Source: Rossellomorea vietnamensis (lineage in GTDB: Bacteria > Bacillota > Bacilli > Bacillales > Bacillaceae_B). Taken from it: a DNA stretch of 64,000 nt. The notes below the pieces were generated by a model. That model made no database searches, was not told the origin of the DNA, and saw nothing but the letters and a program-made list of their open reading frames with translations. The stretch lies in the NCBI RefSeq assembly GCF_008180615.1, contig NZ_VTEH01000013.1, forward strand, positions 54,483 through 118,482. The letters run 5' to 3'. The first letter of the stretch is position 1, and each line of letters opens with the position of its first letter. Both the position numbers and the translations under genes were made by a program. Shown here in pieces: positions 36,281-44,895 of the stretch.

Positions 36281-37498
36281 ATGAACAGACAATTAGTGAT
36301 TTTATTAATAGGAAGAATTTTAACGAATTTCGCCGACAGCTTTTATATGATTGCTACGATTTGGTACGTTAAAACAGTAACAGATTCGCCCCTGCTGATT
36401 GGGGTGACAAGTGCAATCGCTATCCTGCCGGTGACCATTCAATTCATTTACGGACCGCTGATCGATCGATTTTCCAAAAGAAAAATTTTAGTGACTGCGA
36501 TGATGGGGCAAGGGCTGCTTGTCACTGTTATCTCTATTTTATATCTAAACAATCTATTATGGGTTCCGCTGCTACTCGCATTGCTTTTCTTTGCTTTATC
36601 GTTTTCTGAACTCACCTATCCTACTGAAAGTGCTCTGATCGAGCGATTGGCCGAGAAAGGCAAGCTGACAAAGGTGAATTCCATATTTGCTTTTTCTTAT
36701 CAAACTCTTGATATTCTTTGTGATGCAGTTTCAGGAGTGCTTATTGCTTTCGTTGGATTAGGTGTTATTTACCTATCTAATTCTATCATCCTGGTTTTAA
36801 CAGGACTGTTGTTTCTTCTATTTTTGAATATACCTAAATCGAAAAAAGAGACTGATAGATCGACCCTGGGTTTCTTTAAGCAATACAAAGAAGATTTCAA
36901 AGAAGGCCTGATGGTAGTTAAAAAGAGAAGAAGGCTGCTTCATTTTATTTTCGGGATTATCGGAATGAACGTAATGGCAACCATGGGATTAGCTATGCTG
37001 CCTGTTATTTCTGATACTTCAGCTCAATATGGATTCTGGTTAACCTCGATGTCGGCCGGTACTTTAACGGGAACGATCCTGTCAAGCAAAGTACAGCAAT
37101 TTCCGCTAAATCGGATCATGCCGCTTATTTCAATATGGTCAGGCGCATTTTGGCTGATGGCGTTTACCTTGCTTGAGATTCCCGTCCTGCCTTATCTCTT
37201 ATTCGGTTTTTCCTGGGCTGGAATTGGAATGCTGAGCATCTTTGTCCAAACGATGATTGGAGTGAATCTTCCAAGAGATTACATGGGGATCGGGTTTGCA
37301 TTTATCAGTTCCCTGCTCGGTTCACTAAGTCCTATAGGGTACCTGCTTGGAGGAGTCATAGGGGAAATGACGTCCGGTCTGTTCCTCTTGAGCACTTCAG
37401 GATGTGGTTATCTTCTATTCGCACTGTACTTCTTGATGAATCCATTATTAAAACAACTCAATGAACCGTTGAGTGTTGGTTTTGAAAAAACCAGTTAG
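36281..37498 (+). CDS. MFS exporter, Mef/enterobactin-exporter-like
   Basis: A 405-residue major facilitator with about 12 helices. The loop between helices 2 and 3 reads GPLIDRFSKRKIL, the MFS motif A position, and the fold resembles the MFS_3 group that includes Mef-type macrolide exporters and EntS. The substrate is unknown. Its ribosome-binding site is inside a perfect hairpin preceded by a leader ORF, which suggests that a ribosome-stalling drug induces translation. A terminator follows. Confidence 0.82.
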   Translation: MNRQLVILLIGRILTNFADSFYMIATIWYVKTVTDSPLLIGVTSAIAILPVTIQFIYGPLIDRFSKRKILVTAMMGQGLLVTVISILYLNNLLWVPLLLALLFFALSFSELTYPTESALIERLAEKGKLTKVNSIFAFSYQTLDILCDAVSGVLIAFVGLGVIYLSNSIILVLTGLLFLLFLNIPKSKKETDRSTLGFFKQYKEDFKEGLMVVKKRRRLLHFIFGIIGMNVMATMGLAMLPVISDTSAQYGFWLTSMSAGTLTGTILSSKVQQFPLNRIMPLISIWSGAFWLMAFTLLEIPVLPYLLFGFSWAGIGMLSIFVQTMIGVNLPRDYMGIGFAFISSLLGSLSPIGYLLGGVIGEMTSGLFLLSTSGCGYLLFALYFLMNPLLKQLNEPLSVGFEKTS

Positions 37499-37504
37499 AA
37501 CGAG

Positions 37505-37531
37505 GGCTTCCCTTAACTAGGGGAGCCTTTT
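37505..37531 (+). terminator. Terminator after the MFS gene
   Basis: GGCTTCCC pairs with GGGGAGCC around a 7-base loop and runs into TTTT. Confidence 0.75.
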
Positions 37532-37765
37532 AAGTCTTAAGCCCTTTTTTATAAAGCAAAGGGGGGCGGCCGAAAATAGTTGATCAGGTAGTCAGTTTGA
37601 ATTCCTTTTGTACCCTGTTATTCCTTAGAAAACAGAATAAAGTTTTTATGCATTCTTATTGAAAGAAGCTGCAAGAGAAGGGAAGCAGCTTAAGGTTTGA
37701 TAGGACAATATTAGAGAATCCAGCCCTCCACAGACTACTGTTTTAAAAACTGAGGGAGCAGGGGA
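37532..37765. other. Intergenic region without a recognisable gene
   Basis: Nothing coding is supported on either strand. A short GC-rich run (GGGGGGCGGCCG near 37561) is followed by AT-rich sequence. Confidence 0.5.
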
Positions 37766-37843
37766 ATGAAGTCACTGATTTATCTCAGCAGTAGAATTAG
37801 AACAGTCAGGAATATTCAGGCATTAAGGGAGGTTATCTTATGA
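37766..37843 (+). other. 25-codon upstream ORF overlapping the next gene
   Basis: GGGAGCAGGGGA precedes ATG; the frame ends with TGA overlapping the ATG of the 37840 gene (ATGA). The next gene's AAGGGAGG lies inside it. It could couple translation or be chance. Confidence 0.3.
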
Positions 37844-38142
37844 AGTTGCTTTTACGAATAACGATTTTACTAGTATTCACTATAGGAAGCTTCTATTATT
37901 TAAGCCATCACAGAATAGAGGAAAAAAAGATGGAAGGAGTAAGAGTTACAGATAAAATTCATTCTTCATATGAGGGTGAATATTATATTGAAGTTAAGAA
38001 TGAGAAAGAAATAGTCACCTTGAGGGTGAAATCAGAAGAAATATGGGAGCTTATTAAAGTTGGTGAAAGATATGATGTGGAATATGCTTGGTATGGAAAC
38101 GAGAAGGCATATGTAAAATCGATTACTTATACGAAACCATAA
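37840..38142 (+). CDS. Unknown small anchored protein
   Basis: A 100-residue protein with an N-terminal membrane segment (about 3-21) and a beta-rich soluble part that probably faces outward (EYYIEVKNEKEIVTLRVKSE). AAGGGAGG lies before the ATG. The pattern recalls short DUF3221-like secreted proteins, but no family is assigned. Confidence 0.6.
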   Translation: MKLLLRITILLVFTIGSFYYLSHHRIEEKKMEGVRVTDKIHSSYEGEYYIEVKNEKEIVTLRVKSEEIWELIKVGERYDVEYAWYGNEKAYVKSITYTKP

Positions 38143-38153
38143 GGAGACTAGCA

Positions 38154-38258
38154 TTGGAAATCTTAGTCACGGTGTTCGTGAACCCCAAAAAAGAAGCATC
38201 ACAAAAGGAAATTCCTTATTATATGGAATCTCATGGAAGGTACATAAATCACTATTAA
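38154..38258 (+). CDS. Possible 34-residue protein
   Basis: AAGGAGA stands 7 bases before a TTG that opens 34 codons. The peptide is polar with an aromatic C-terminus. It lies between two genes on the same strand. Only the ribosome-binding site supports it. Confidence 0.3.
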   Translation: MEILVTVFVNPKKEASQKEIPYYMESHGRYINHY

Positions 38259-38286
38259 AGCAAATTTTTTTAAAAAGGAGAATAAA

Positions 38287-39225
38287 GTGAAGCACGTATA
38301 TCAGCGGTTACATAATAAAGGCCTCGTTTTAAAGAATACGAAAATGATAAAGGGAGCACATGCCGGGTATATTTATAGAGTTACAGCAGAAAGCGAATAC
38401 GGTCGTCAATATTCTTTTGTTTATAAAGAATTTGCTAAAGGCAGGGAAAATGAAATAGAGATTATGGAGATGGCCAGTCACTATATTTCTCCTTTTTCTA
38501 AAATGAATGAAATCTGGAACGATTCACCACCCGCTATCCTGATGGAGGATCTAGGGAGGCCAGTTAAAACAACTTTTTCAAATGCGACTCTCCCTGAGAA
38601 AGAATTAACAATAAAAAGGATCGTGGAAAGATTAGCCGAGCTGCATAGCCTAGAAACCAGCCATATAGATAAGAGGTTTCCAATCCATAGAATCACAGCC
38701 GAGTCGCTTGAATGGTGTTCAGATCAATTATCAAAATTACATTTTCATGTGAAATGGGCGGATACGAAGTGGATAAAAGATATCAAATATGCATATGAAA
38801 GATTAGGGCTTATTGATTATATAGCGCAATGTCCTTTAGTCTTCACTCATGGTGATCCCCATCTTGAGAATATCTTTTACCACGATAAACAGATGTGGTT
38901 CATAGACTGGGAATGGGCAGCAATGAGCTCGCCGTTAAGAGATTTTACCATAATGCTGCAGGATTTATATGATCCTTACCTAATTGACTACGCAGATACA
39001 TATTATACAGAACAATTAAGAAAGAATAATCTGACCCTTGATATGGAGAGTTACCAGCAGGACTTCTACCATTTTTACATTGACCACACTACAATGATGA
39101 TTGCCTGGGAGGTAGAGAAGTATTTTCAAGGCTTGCATTCTGAGGAAGAAATCAAAAAAATCCTTTTATTTAAAGTAAGTGAGATTAGTAGAGCTTTGAA
39201 CAACCTTATGAAAAGAAATCTTTAA
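38287..39225 (+). CDS. APH/choline kinase family phosphotransferase
   Basis: A 312-residue kinase-fold protein. The catalytic loop THGDPHLENIFY is at about residues 187-198 and the metal-binding FIDWEWA follows at about 204. The N-lobe Lys is in FVYKEFAKGREN. GTG start with AAAAAGGAG upstream. Possible substrates include choline, aminoglycosides and ethanolamine; none is indicated. Confidence 0.82.
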   Translation: MKHVYQRLHNKGLVLKNTKMIKGAHAGYIYRVTAESEYGRQYSFVYKEFAKGRENEIEIMEMASHYISPFSKMNEIWNDSPPAILMEDLGRPVKTTFSNATLPEKELTIKRIVERLAELHSLETSHIDKRFPIHRITAESLEWCSDQLSKLHFHVKWADTKWIKDIKYAYERLGLIDYIAQCPLVFTHGDPHLENIFYHDKQMWFIDWEWAAMSSPLRDFTIMLQDLYDPYLIDYADTYYTEQLRKNNLTLDMESYQQDFYHFYIDHTTMMIAWEVEKYFQGLHSEEEIKKILLFKVSEISRALNNLMKRNL

Positions 39226-39264
39226 AAACGTTTTCTTACTAAAACAGATCAAAGAGGTGTAAGC

Positions 39265-39858
39265 ATGTTCAGATTTGAGGGAACAACAGAGTTAGAAACG
39301 AATCGGCTGGTTTTAAGGAGGCTGACTTTATCTGATGCTGAAGCTATTTTCGATCGCTGGCTCTCTGATGAAAGAGTAAGTGATAACCGTGTAAGTCCAG
39401 CACACAAATCAATTTCAGAAACAGTCAGGAAGCTGGAGACCGTCTGCGGACAATACGGCCATGAAAAGTTTTGCCATTGGGGAATGGAACTTAAAGCAAG
39501 CGGGGAACTAATAGGTGAAATAGATTTGTATGATTTTGATGAACAAACTGGCAATTGTGAAGTCAGTTACTCAGTTGGGCCGAATTGGTGGAACAAAGGC
39601 TATGCTACTGAAGCATTAAGGGAAGTCGTACGATTTGCTTTTAAAACAATGAATGTACATAAAATCTCTGCAGCTCACAACACCGACAACCCCTCCTCAG
39701 GAAAAGTCATGCTGAAGTCGGGGATGAGACAGGAAGGAGTCGTCAGGGATATGATCCGGAATTCCAAGAATCAATACAAGGATTGTGCTATTTATGGAAT
39801 ACTTCAAGATGACTATGAAAATTATAATACAAGAAGTAATTCGCAAGGAGATTCATAG
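39265..39858 (+). CDS. GNAT family N-acetyltransferase, RimJ/RimL-like
   Basis: A 197-residue acetyltransferase: ETNRLVLRRLTLSDAEAIF at the start, VGPNWWNKGYATEALREVV as acetyl-CoA site (about 108-126), and NPSSGKVMLKSGMRQEG near the end. AGAGGTG precedes the ATG. It follows the APH gene by 40 bases and may share its transcript. Confidence 0.85.
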   Translation: MFRFEGTTELETNRLVLRRLTLSDAEAIFDRWLSDERVSDNRVSPAHKSISETVRKLETVCGQYGHEKFCHWGMELKASGELIGEIDLYDFDEQTGNCEVSYSVGPNWWNKGYATEALREVVRFAFKTMNVHKISAAHNTDNPSSGKVMLKSGMRQEGVVRDMIRNSKNQYKDCAIYGILQDDYENYNTRSNSQGDS

Positions 39859-40023
39859 AAAAATAAAATAGAGATAGTGCAGGAAAATTTCTGTGATGGT
39901 CGAAAAAGAATAGGGGCGGGACTCTTGCGGGATCTAGAATGATGCATTATTTTATTGCAGCCGAAATAGCTGAAAGATGCAACTTTCAAAATATAGAGGA
40001 GTTCATGGAGAAGCGGGGAATAC

Positions 40024-40200
40024 ATGGAGAAAGTTATCGAGGAAATCGTTGAAAATATAAGAGGATACGGAGATCGAATGATAATCTGGATCTCAGGCCG
40101 TGGTGCATCAGGTAAAACTAATAAAAACGACTGCAAGGCAGAGATAACAGCCCGCATACTGAGTTTACGGGCCAATGAAACCATTGGATACCGGAGATAA
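40024..40200 (+). pseudogene. Uridine kinase-like gene truncated by a repeat array
   Basis: From ATG 40024 the frame reads MEKVIEEIVENIRGYGDRMI then IIWISGRGASGKT, an intact Walker A of the uridine-kinase-like class with the usual N-terminal helix. Directly after the P-loop the sequence runs into the 53-bp tandem array at 40141 and stops at 40198. The remaining roughly 150 residues of such a kinase are absent. Confidence 0.7.
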
Positions 40201-40490
40201 CGGCCCGCATACTGAGTTAATGGGCCAACGAAACCATTGGATGCCGGAGATAACAGCCCGCATACTGAGTTAATGGGCCAACGAAACCATTGGATGCCGG
40301 AGATAACGGCCTGCATACTGAGTTTACGGGCCAACGAACCGACTGCATGCTAGAGATAACGGCCTGCATACTGAGTTTGCGGGCCAACGAAACCATTGGA
40401 TGCCGGAGATAACGGTCCGCATACTAAGTTTATAGGCCATTGAAACAACGGGATGACCAAGATAACGGTCCGCAAGAAGGAGTCATCGGC
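40141..40490. repeat. Second tandem array with 53-bp period
   Basis: Six full units begin at 40141, 40194, 40247, 40300, 40353 and 40406, each starting GAGATAACGGCCCGCATACT, plus a partial unit at 40459. Each has an imperfect dyad GGCCCG...CGGGCC and a CCAA...TTGG pair. The sequence is unrelated to the array at 30368 but the period is the same. Long open frames across it on the minus strand are repeat artefacts. Confidence 0.9.
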
Positions 40491-40548
40491 CATGAAATTA
40501 AGATAAGCAGTCCATTCAATAAAAAGGTTCATACCCAGGAGGGCAATC

Positions 40549-41081
40549 ATGAAAACCCTTAAAGAAAACAAACTGCTGATTGGTTTTTCATTATCTCTAC
40601 TAATCAATGTTTTCTTGTTCTTCAACTCGAAAATAGGAAGGAAGTTAAAGAAGCTCAGTTTGATAAAGTGCAAGACGGAGTTGCATACACTTTCCAGTTT
40701 GGAGATATTCTTACGAGAAAGTACGCAGAGTTTTCAGAAGCAGAAAAGGCAGAATATTTAACAGCAATGTCATGGAGCTTGGAACTTTCCACTCATACAA
40801 TGGAAACGATCCAACCGGATGATGATCTATATTCCAGGCTGGCTGATCTATTTTCTCTGTATAGTTTTATTCCGTCATCCGGCATTAATGAGATGCCAAA
40901 GGAAGAATTTTTAAATACCTTAAAGGTTTGGGTCTCTGATTTGGAATATATCCATGAGAGAATGGAGGATACAGAACTGGCTTCTTTGGATGAGGCAGAG
41001 TTAACAGCTTTCTGGGAAATGATGCTGAGTAACCTACAATCAAAAGACGCTGAATTGACTGAATATAAGTTATCCTTTTAA
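40549..41081 (+). pseudogene. Membrane-anchored unknown protein, frameshifted
   Basis: ATG 40549, with AGGAGGGC upstream, opens an N-terminal membrane helix (LLIGFSLSLLINVFLFF), after which the frame turns into low-quality Lys-rich sequence. In another frame, LENRKEVKEAQFDKVQDG leads into a well-formed acidic helical protein that continues to 41081. The switch lies near 40620-40632. The downstream frame has no start with a ribosome-binding site, so both halves are best read as one gene of about 175 residues with a frameshift. Confidence 0.6.
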
Positions 41082-41164
41082 AAGTGCCAAATTACTTTCT
41101 CTGCTGATTTTTCAGACAAGTTTAATTTTGATAACTCAATTTTCCATATATTTCTACTGATGAT

Positions 41165-41400
41165 GGGAGGAAGAGGAAAAATCGGCGATGGAAAAGAAAG
41201 CATATGATTACATAGCAAGAGGGTAAGCCCCCGGTGCTAAGGCTTTAAATATATCACTTCCCGTGCGAATGCCGCTGTCCAACTATACGGGAATTTTATT
41301 TTGAACAACACCGCAGATCTTTTCTAATACATCCAAAATTGCGACGCCATGACCGAGCTTTCTACCTCAATGGTTGGATACCATTAATTTCAATGAGTTT
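41165..41400 (-). pseudogene. Remnant of an FMN-dependent alpha-hydroxy-acid dehydrogenase
   Basis: On the minus strand the translation shows VSNH-stop-GRK, then AILDVLEKICGVVQNKIPV, stop, LDSGIRTGSDIFKALAPGAY. These are the C-terminal FMN and substrate segments of lactate oxidase/monooxygenase-type enzymes (SNHGGRQ and LDSGIRRGSDVLKALALGA in intact members). Three in-frame stops and the missing N-terminal half show it is dead. Confidence 0.7.
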
Positions 41401-41724
41401 GAAACCACGGTTTGCGCTTGCCGGCAAAGCTCGTATAGCATTAAAAATAAAACCTTTTTGGTAATGAATTCATCAGAGGTGTAACTGAATGCTTGTATGC
41501 GGAAGAAATCTCTTTTGGATTTCTCTTTTTTATGCATCTTGCAGAATGCTCGGTTTCCTCCATATTAATTATTTTTCTTTTAGTGCAACTTACCGGTTGA
41601 AGGGCATACCTAGTGCATAATAACCTTGGTTGCGTTTATAATGTCCTTTTCTCAGCATAAGGGGTGCAACATTGCGGCAGAATTCCCAAACAGAATGTAC
41701 TTCAGCTTACATCAAACAATTTTT

Positions 41725-41753
41725 TTGACAGAGCACCAATACCCTTGTATCAT
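41725..41753 (+). promoter_or_regulatory. Promoter of the YeeE/YedE gene
   Basis: TTGACA (41725-41730) and TATCAT (41748-41753) with exact 17-base spacing, 46 bases before the start codon. Confidence 0.65.
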
Positions 41754-41799
41754 ATGAAAAGTAAATCCGACTAAAACTATCAGGAAAGGGTGGTTGGTG

Positions 41800-43056
41800 A
41801 TGTCTCCAACAAAAGTTCAACCCATTAATGACGCAAAGGATCCTGTCCTGCGTCAAGATACAAAGTTAAACAATCCTCAAATGCCCTTGATTTATGGCGG
41901 GCTGATCATGAGTGCCATTCTATTAATCTATCTGATGATGACTCAATCAGCGGCACAGCCTTTATTGCTTATCATCGGCTTATTGCTTGGATATACCTTA
42001 TTTCATGCACGTTTTGGTTTCACTTCCGCTTTCCGCAGATTCATGTCTGTCGGCAATGGGGAAGCGCTGCGCTCTCATATGTTGATGCTCGCTGTTGCGG
42101 TTACACTATTTGCCCCAATTCTCGCATTCGGTTTATCTTTTTTTGGAGGTCCGGTGAATGGTTATGTATCGCCGGTAGGGATCAGCCTCGTGGTGGGTGC
42201 GTTCATGTTCGGGATTGGAATGCAGCTTGGCGGCGGCTGTGCCTCTGGTACTCTTTATGCAGTAGGGGGCGGACGATCTGTGATGTTCATAACTTTATTG
42301 TTCTTCATTATCGGCGCGACCGTGGGTGCGGCACATTTGCCTTTCTGGACTGAAGAACTTCCAACCTTTGAACCGATTTCACTGGCAACTTCCACAGGTT
42401 TAGGCTACGGCGGTGCCTGGGTACTTTCTCTAGCACTTTTCGCTCTTATAGCATGGATTTCCATTGTGGTGGAAAGAAAGAAGAAGTCACCTAAAATGGC
42501 ACCGGTTCCCTCTGCAAGTGGATGGAAAAGAATATTACGCGGTTCTTGGCCATTATTCGCTGCAGCAATTGCGCTTGCAGTTCTTAATGCATTGACTCTG
42601 ATGACACGCGGTGCTCCTTGGGGAATCACTTCTGCGTTTGCCCTGTGGGGTTCTAAAGCAGCGGTGTTCTTTGGAATTGATGCTGCCAGCTGGGGGTATT
42701 GGCAGGGAACCAATGCTGATGTCTTACAGTCTTCTATTTTTGCAGATTCTACCACTGTGTTGAACTTAGGAGTCATCTTAGGAGCTTTTATCGCTTCTGC
42801 TGCCGGCGGCCTTTTTAAAGTTTCAAAAATCACTGGTAAGAATGCTGCTGCTTCTGTCATTGGAGGCTTGCTGATGGGATATGGTGCACGACTGGCGTTT
42901 GGTTGTAATATCGGAGCCTATTTTGGAGGCATCGCCTCTTTCAGCCTTCATGGTTATGTTTGGGGAATCCTTGCCTTGGCAGGTACCTTTATCGCACTTT
43001 ATTTAAGGCCGCTGTTTGGCCTTTCAGTTCCAAAACCTAAAGATACCTTCTGTTAA
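41800..43056 (+). CDS. YeeE/YedE family sulfur (thiosulfate) transporter
   Basis: A 418-residue membrane protein with about ten helices. Both family hallmark repeats are present: GIGMQLGGGCASGTLYAVGG near residue 145 and GYGARLAFGCNIGAYFGGIA near residue 370. Their cysteines are used for thiosulfate uptake in the TsuA/YeeE family. The ATG at 41800 follows GGAAAGGGTGG. No tusA-like sulfur carrier gene lies next to it, unlike in many genomes. A good promoter and a terminator make it a single-gene unit. Confidence 0.9.
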   Translation: MSPTKVQPINDAKDPVLRQDTKLNNPQMPLIYGGLIMSAILLIYLMMTQSAAQPLLLIIGLLLGYTLFHARFGFTSAFRRFMSVGNGEALRSHMLMLAVAVTLFAPILAFGLSFFGGPVNGYVSPVGISLVVGAFMFGIGMQLGGGCASGTLYAVGGGRSVMFITLLFFIIGATVGAAHLPFWTEELPTFEPISLATSTGLGYGGAWVLSLALFALIAWISIVVERKKKSPKMAPVPSASGWKRILRGSWPLFAAAIALAVLNALTLMTRGAPWGITSAFALWGSKAAVFFGIDAASWGYWQGTNADVLQSSIFADSTTVLNLGVILGAFIASAAGGLFKVSKITGKNAAASVIGGLLMGYGARLAFGCNIGAYFGGIASFSLHGYVWGILALAGTFIALYLRPLFGLSVPKPKDTFC

Positions 43057-43069
43057 TTTTAAGCAAGTT

Positions 43070-43104
43070 CAGCTAAAGAATTTTTCTTTGGCTGATTTTT
43101 TTTG
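43070..43104 (+). terminator. Terminator after the sulfur transporter gene
   Basis: CAGCTAAAGAA pairs with TTCTTTGGCTG (one wobble) around TTT and runs into eight T. Confidence 0.8.
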
Positions 43105-43186
43105 TCTATACATTTTTTAGAAAGGGATAAACCGATCCTCCATCGAATTACCATTGTATGAAATAATTCAGTATGGAGGTACAATA

Positions 43187-43657
43187 ATGGCAGATTTGAG
43201 GGTTGAAATAATTGAAAGAGAATTCTTATTAGTCGGGGAAAGTATTACAGCTAATTTCCCGGAGTCTTTTCCAGAAGCTGCGATCAAGGTCCAGCAGGGG
43301 TTTGAACGAAAAATGGACAGTATACCTAATGCTGTAGACCGCAAAGTATTAATCAGTCCCTATATGAGGAATGAACTCATGGTAACTTACTTCGCCTGCC
43401 TGGAAGTCATTGATCTTACACAGATTCCTGATGGCATGTCAGGGTTCAGAATTCCTTTGACGAAATATGCAAAGATAACCTGCACAAACAGAAACATAGA
43501 TAAAGGCTACTCACAGCTGTATGATTGGATAAAAGAGAACAGCTTAGAACTAAATCGCTGCGAATCTTCCTCCCCGATTGAAATTTTTCACCTTGAAGCA
43601 ATTGCACTAGAAGAAAGGGTGGAAATATTCATGCCAATAAAGTCCATAGAACAATAA
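43187..43657 (+). CDS. GyrI-like / AraC effector-binding domain protein
   Basis: A 156-residue stand-alone small-molecule-binding domain of the GyrI-like type; the central GMSGFRIPLTKYAKITC and the YDWIKENSLELNR helix fit the family. There is no DNA-binding domain. The ATG at 43187 follows GGAGG. Ligand unknown. Confidence 0.65.
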   Translation: MADLRVEIIEREFLLVGESITANFPESFPEAAIKVQQGFERKMDSIPNAVDRKVLISPYMRNELMVTYFACLEVIDLTQIPDGMSGFRIPLTKYAKITCTNRNIDKGYSQLYDWIKENSLELNRCESSSPIEIFHLEAIALEERVEIFMPIKSIEQ

Positions 43658-43736
43658 ATGGTCACATTATTCTTAGCATAGTATGTGCCTGCCTCCTTAA
43701 AGTCCAGTTCATTCGCCTTCTTTATATGTAAATGTT

Positions 43737-43752
43737 AGTATAGTGGTATACT
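43737..43752. promoter_or_regulatory. Dyad upstream of the MEDS gene
   Basis: AGTATA and TATACT flank GTGG, a perfect 6-bp inverted repeat 70 bases before the start. A possible operator; also usable as a -10 region. Confidence 0.35.
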
Positions 43753-43820
43753 ATGAAACAGAACGATTCATCTAAATAGATGCATTATTTTAGGATAAAT
43801 TACAAGGAGTTTTTACATAT

Positions 43821-44366
43821 ATGGGCAGTTTAATAATGGAAGTTTTAGAAGAATCCAAAGGGCGGGATAATCACATCCTGTATCATTTCAATAACAAACA
43901 GACTTACATTCAAAATGCGGTTGCTTTTATAGAAGCTGGAATCAAAGCCGGCAGTCCTGTACTGCTTGTTGAAAATGACAGACATTTACTCAGCATCAAG
44001 CAGCAATTAAAAAAAATCCTCAGTGAGAAGGAAATAGCTAATGTCCACTTCTCCAATAATTTTGATTTTTACTCTGCTACCCAAAGCTTTGACCCCGACT
44101 CAATTATTTCCTATTTCAAGGAAACCGTCGAGCCACACCTAAAGCAGGGAGTTCCTGTATGGACATGGGGGCTGGTTGAATGGGGCGATGATGAAAATAT
44201 ACTTGATAAGATAGTTCTTTATGAAACTCAAGTTCAATCCTTTACTTCTGAAAAAGGGCTGGTTTCGGTCTGCGCCTATGACAGCAATTTAACACCTGAT
44301 GGCTTAGAGGAACTATTGATGAAATTTCACCAAGTTACATTAACGGATGAACTCATCCGCTATTAA
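43821..44366 (+). CDS. MEDS domain protein
   Basis: A 181-residue soluble protein matching the MEDS (methanogen/methylotroph, DcmR sensory) domain: HILYHFNNKQTYIQNAVAFI with an early His, GSPVLLVENDRH, and WTWGLVEWGDDE in the second half. Such domains usually precede a DNA-binding or kinase module, but this one stands alone. AAGGAG precedes the ATG. Its role is probably sensory; the signal is unknown. Confidence 0.75.
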   Translation: MGSLIMEVLEESKGRDNHILYHFNNKQTYIQNAVAFIEAGIKAGSPVLLVENDRHLLSIKQQLKKILSEKEIANVHFSNNFDFYSATQSFDPDSIISYFKETVEPHLKQGVPVWTWGLVEWGDDENILDKIVLYETQVQSFTSEKGLVSVCAYDSNLTPDGLEELLMKFHQVTLTDELIRY

Positions 44367-44595
44367 ATTTCATTCGGCAATATCTCTTTAGAGTGGCTAT
44401 GGTCTGCTCCTTTGATTGCCCAATTTTTTCACTTTTCTCTATATCATTCCATTTTTTACAATTATCATTGGAAAATCCATGTAAAGAATTTCACAGCTTG
44501 TGATTAATACCATTCATTAAAAATATAGTCTTATTATGGATGTCTTTCTTGTTTTTTGGTCAGCCTCATATAATCACAGAGAGGAGGAAGCCCCT

Positions 44596-44772
44596 ATGTG
44601 GTGGGTTCCTGTTTTAATTATCGGCTTGTTATTATTCGCTTTACTGATTGATATGAGAAGAAAGAGACGGGGGAACGATCATAATATCAAGGGAATAAAT
44701 CCTGGAGAAAGACCTGGGGAAGATAAGAATTACAATGCAGGACCGGGATCCGGACCTGGAAATGGACCTTAA
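44596..44772 (+). CDS. 58-residue membrane protein with Gly-Pro tail
   Basis: One helix (about 2-18: WWVPVLIIGLLLFALLI) is followed by MRRKRRG, so the tail should be cytoplasmic, and the C-terminus is a GPGSGPGNGP repeat. GAGAGGAGG precedes ATG 44596. No family assigned. Confidence 0.55.
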   Translation: MWWVPVLIIGLLLFALLIDMRRKRRGNDHNIKGINPGERPGEDKNYNAGPGSGPGNGP

Positions 44773-44895
44773 ATGTAAAGTATTTGCAAATGGGTATAGG
44801 AAACATGAATTAACGAATACTACCATTGGAGTAAACTCATAGGAGATATATATAGTCTTCTGTAGAGGTTTACAGTAAAAAAGGAGGTAGTATTC

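Noticed and set aside
39822..40673. Long minus-strand open frames rich in repeated peptides (such as GLLSPASNGFVGP)
   Set aside because: They are translations of the 53-bp tandem array in two frames and have no ribosome-binding site; the period is not a multiple of three.
41188..41223. Plus-strand start MEKKAYDYIARG as the beginning of a gene
   Set aside because: It stops after 12 codons, and the same stretch reads much better as the minus-strand remnant of an alpha-hydroxy-acid dehydrogenase.
44860..44875. CTGTAGAGGTTTACAG upstream of the fasciclin gene as a sixth Rrf2-type operator
   Set aside because: The half-site spacing is 5 bases shorter than in the five other sites and it is not in phase with a promoter.
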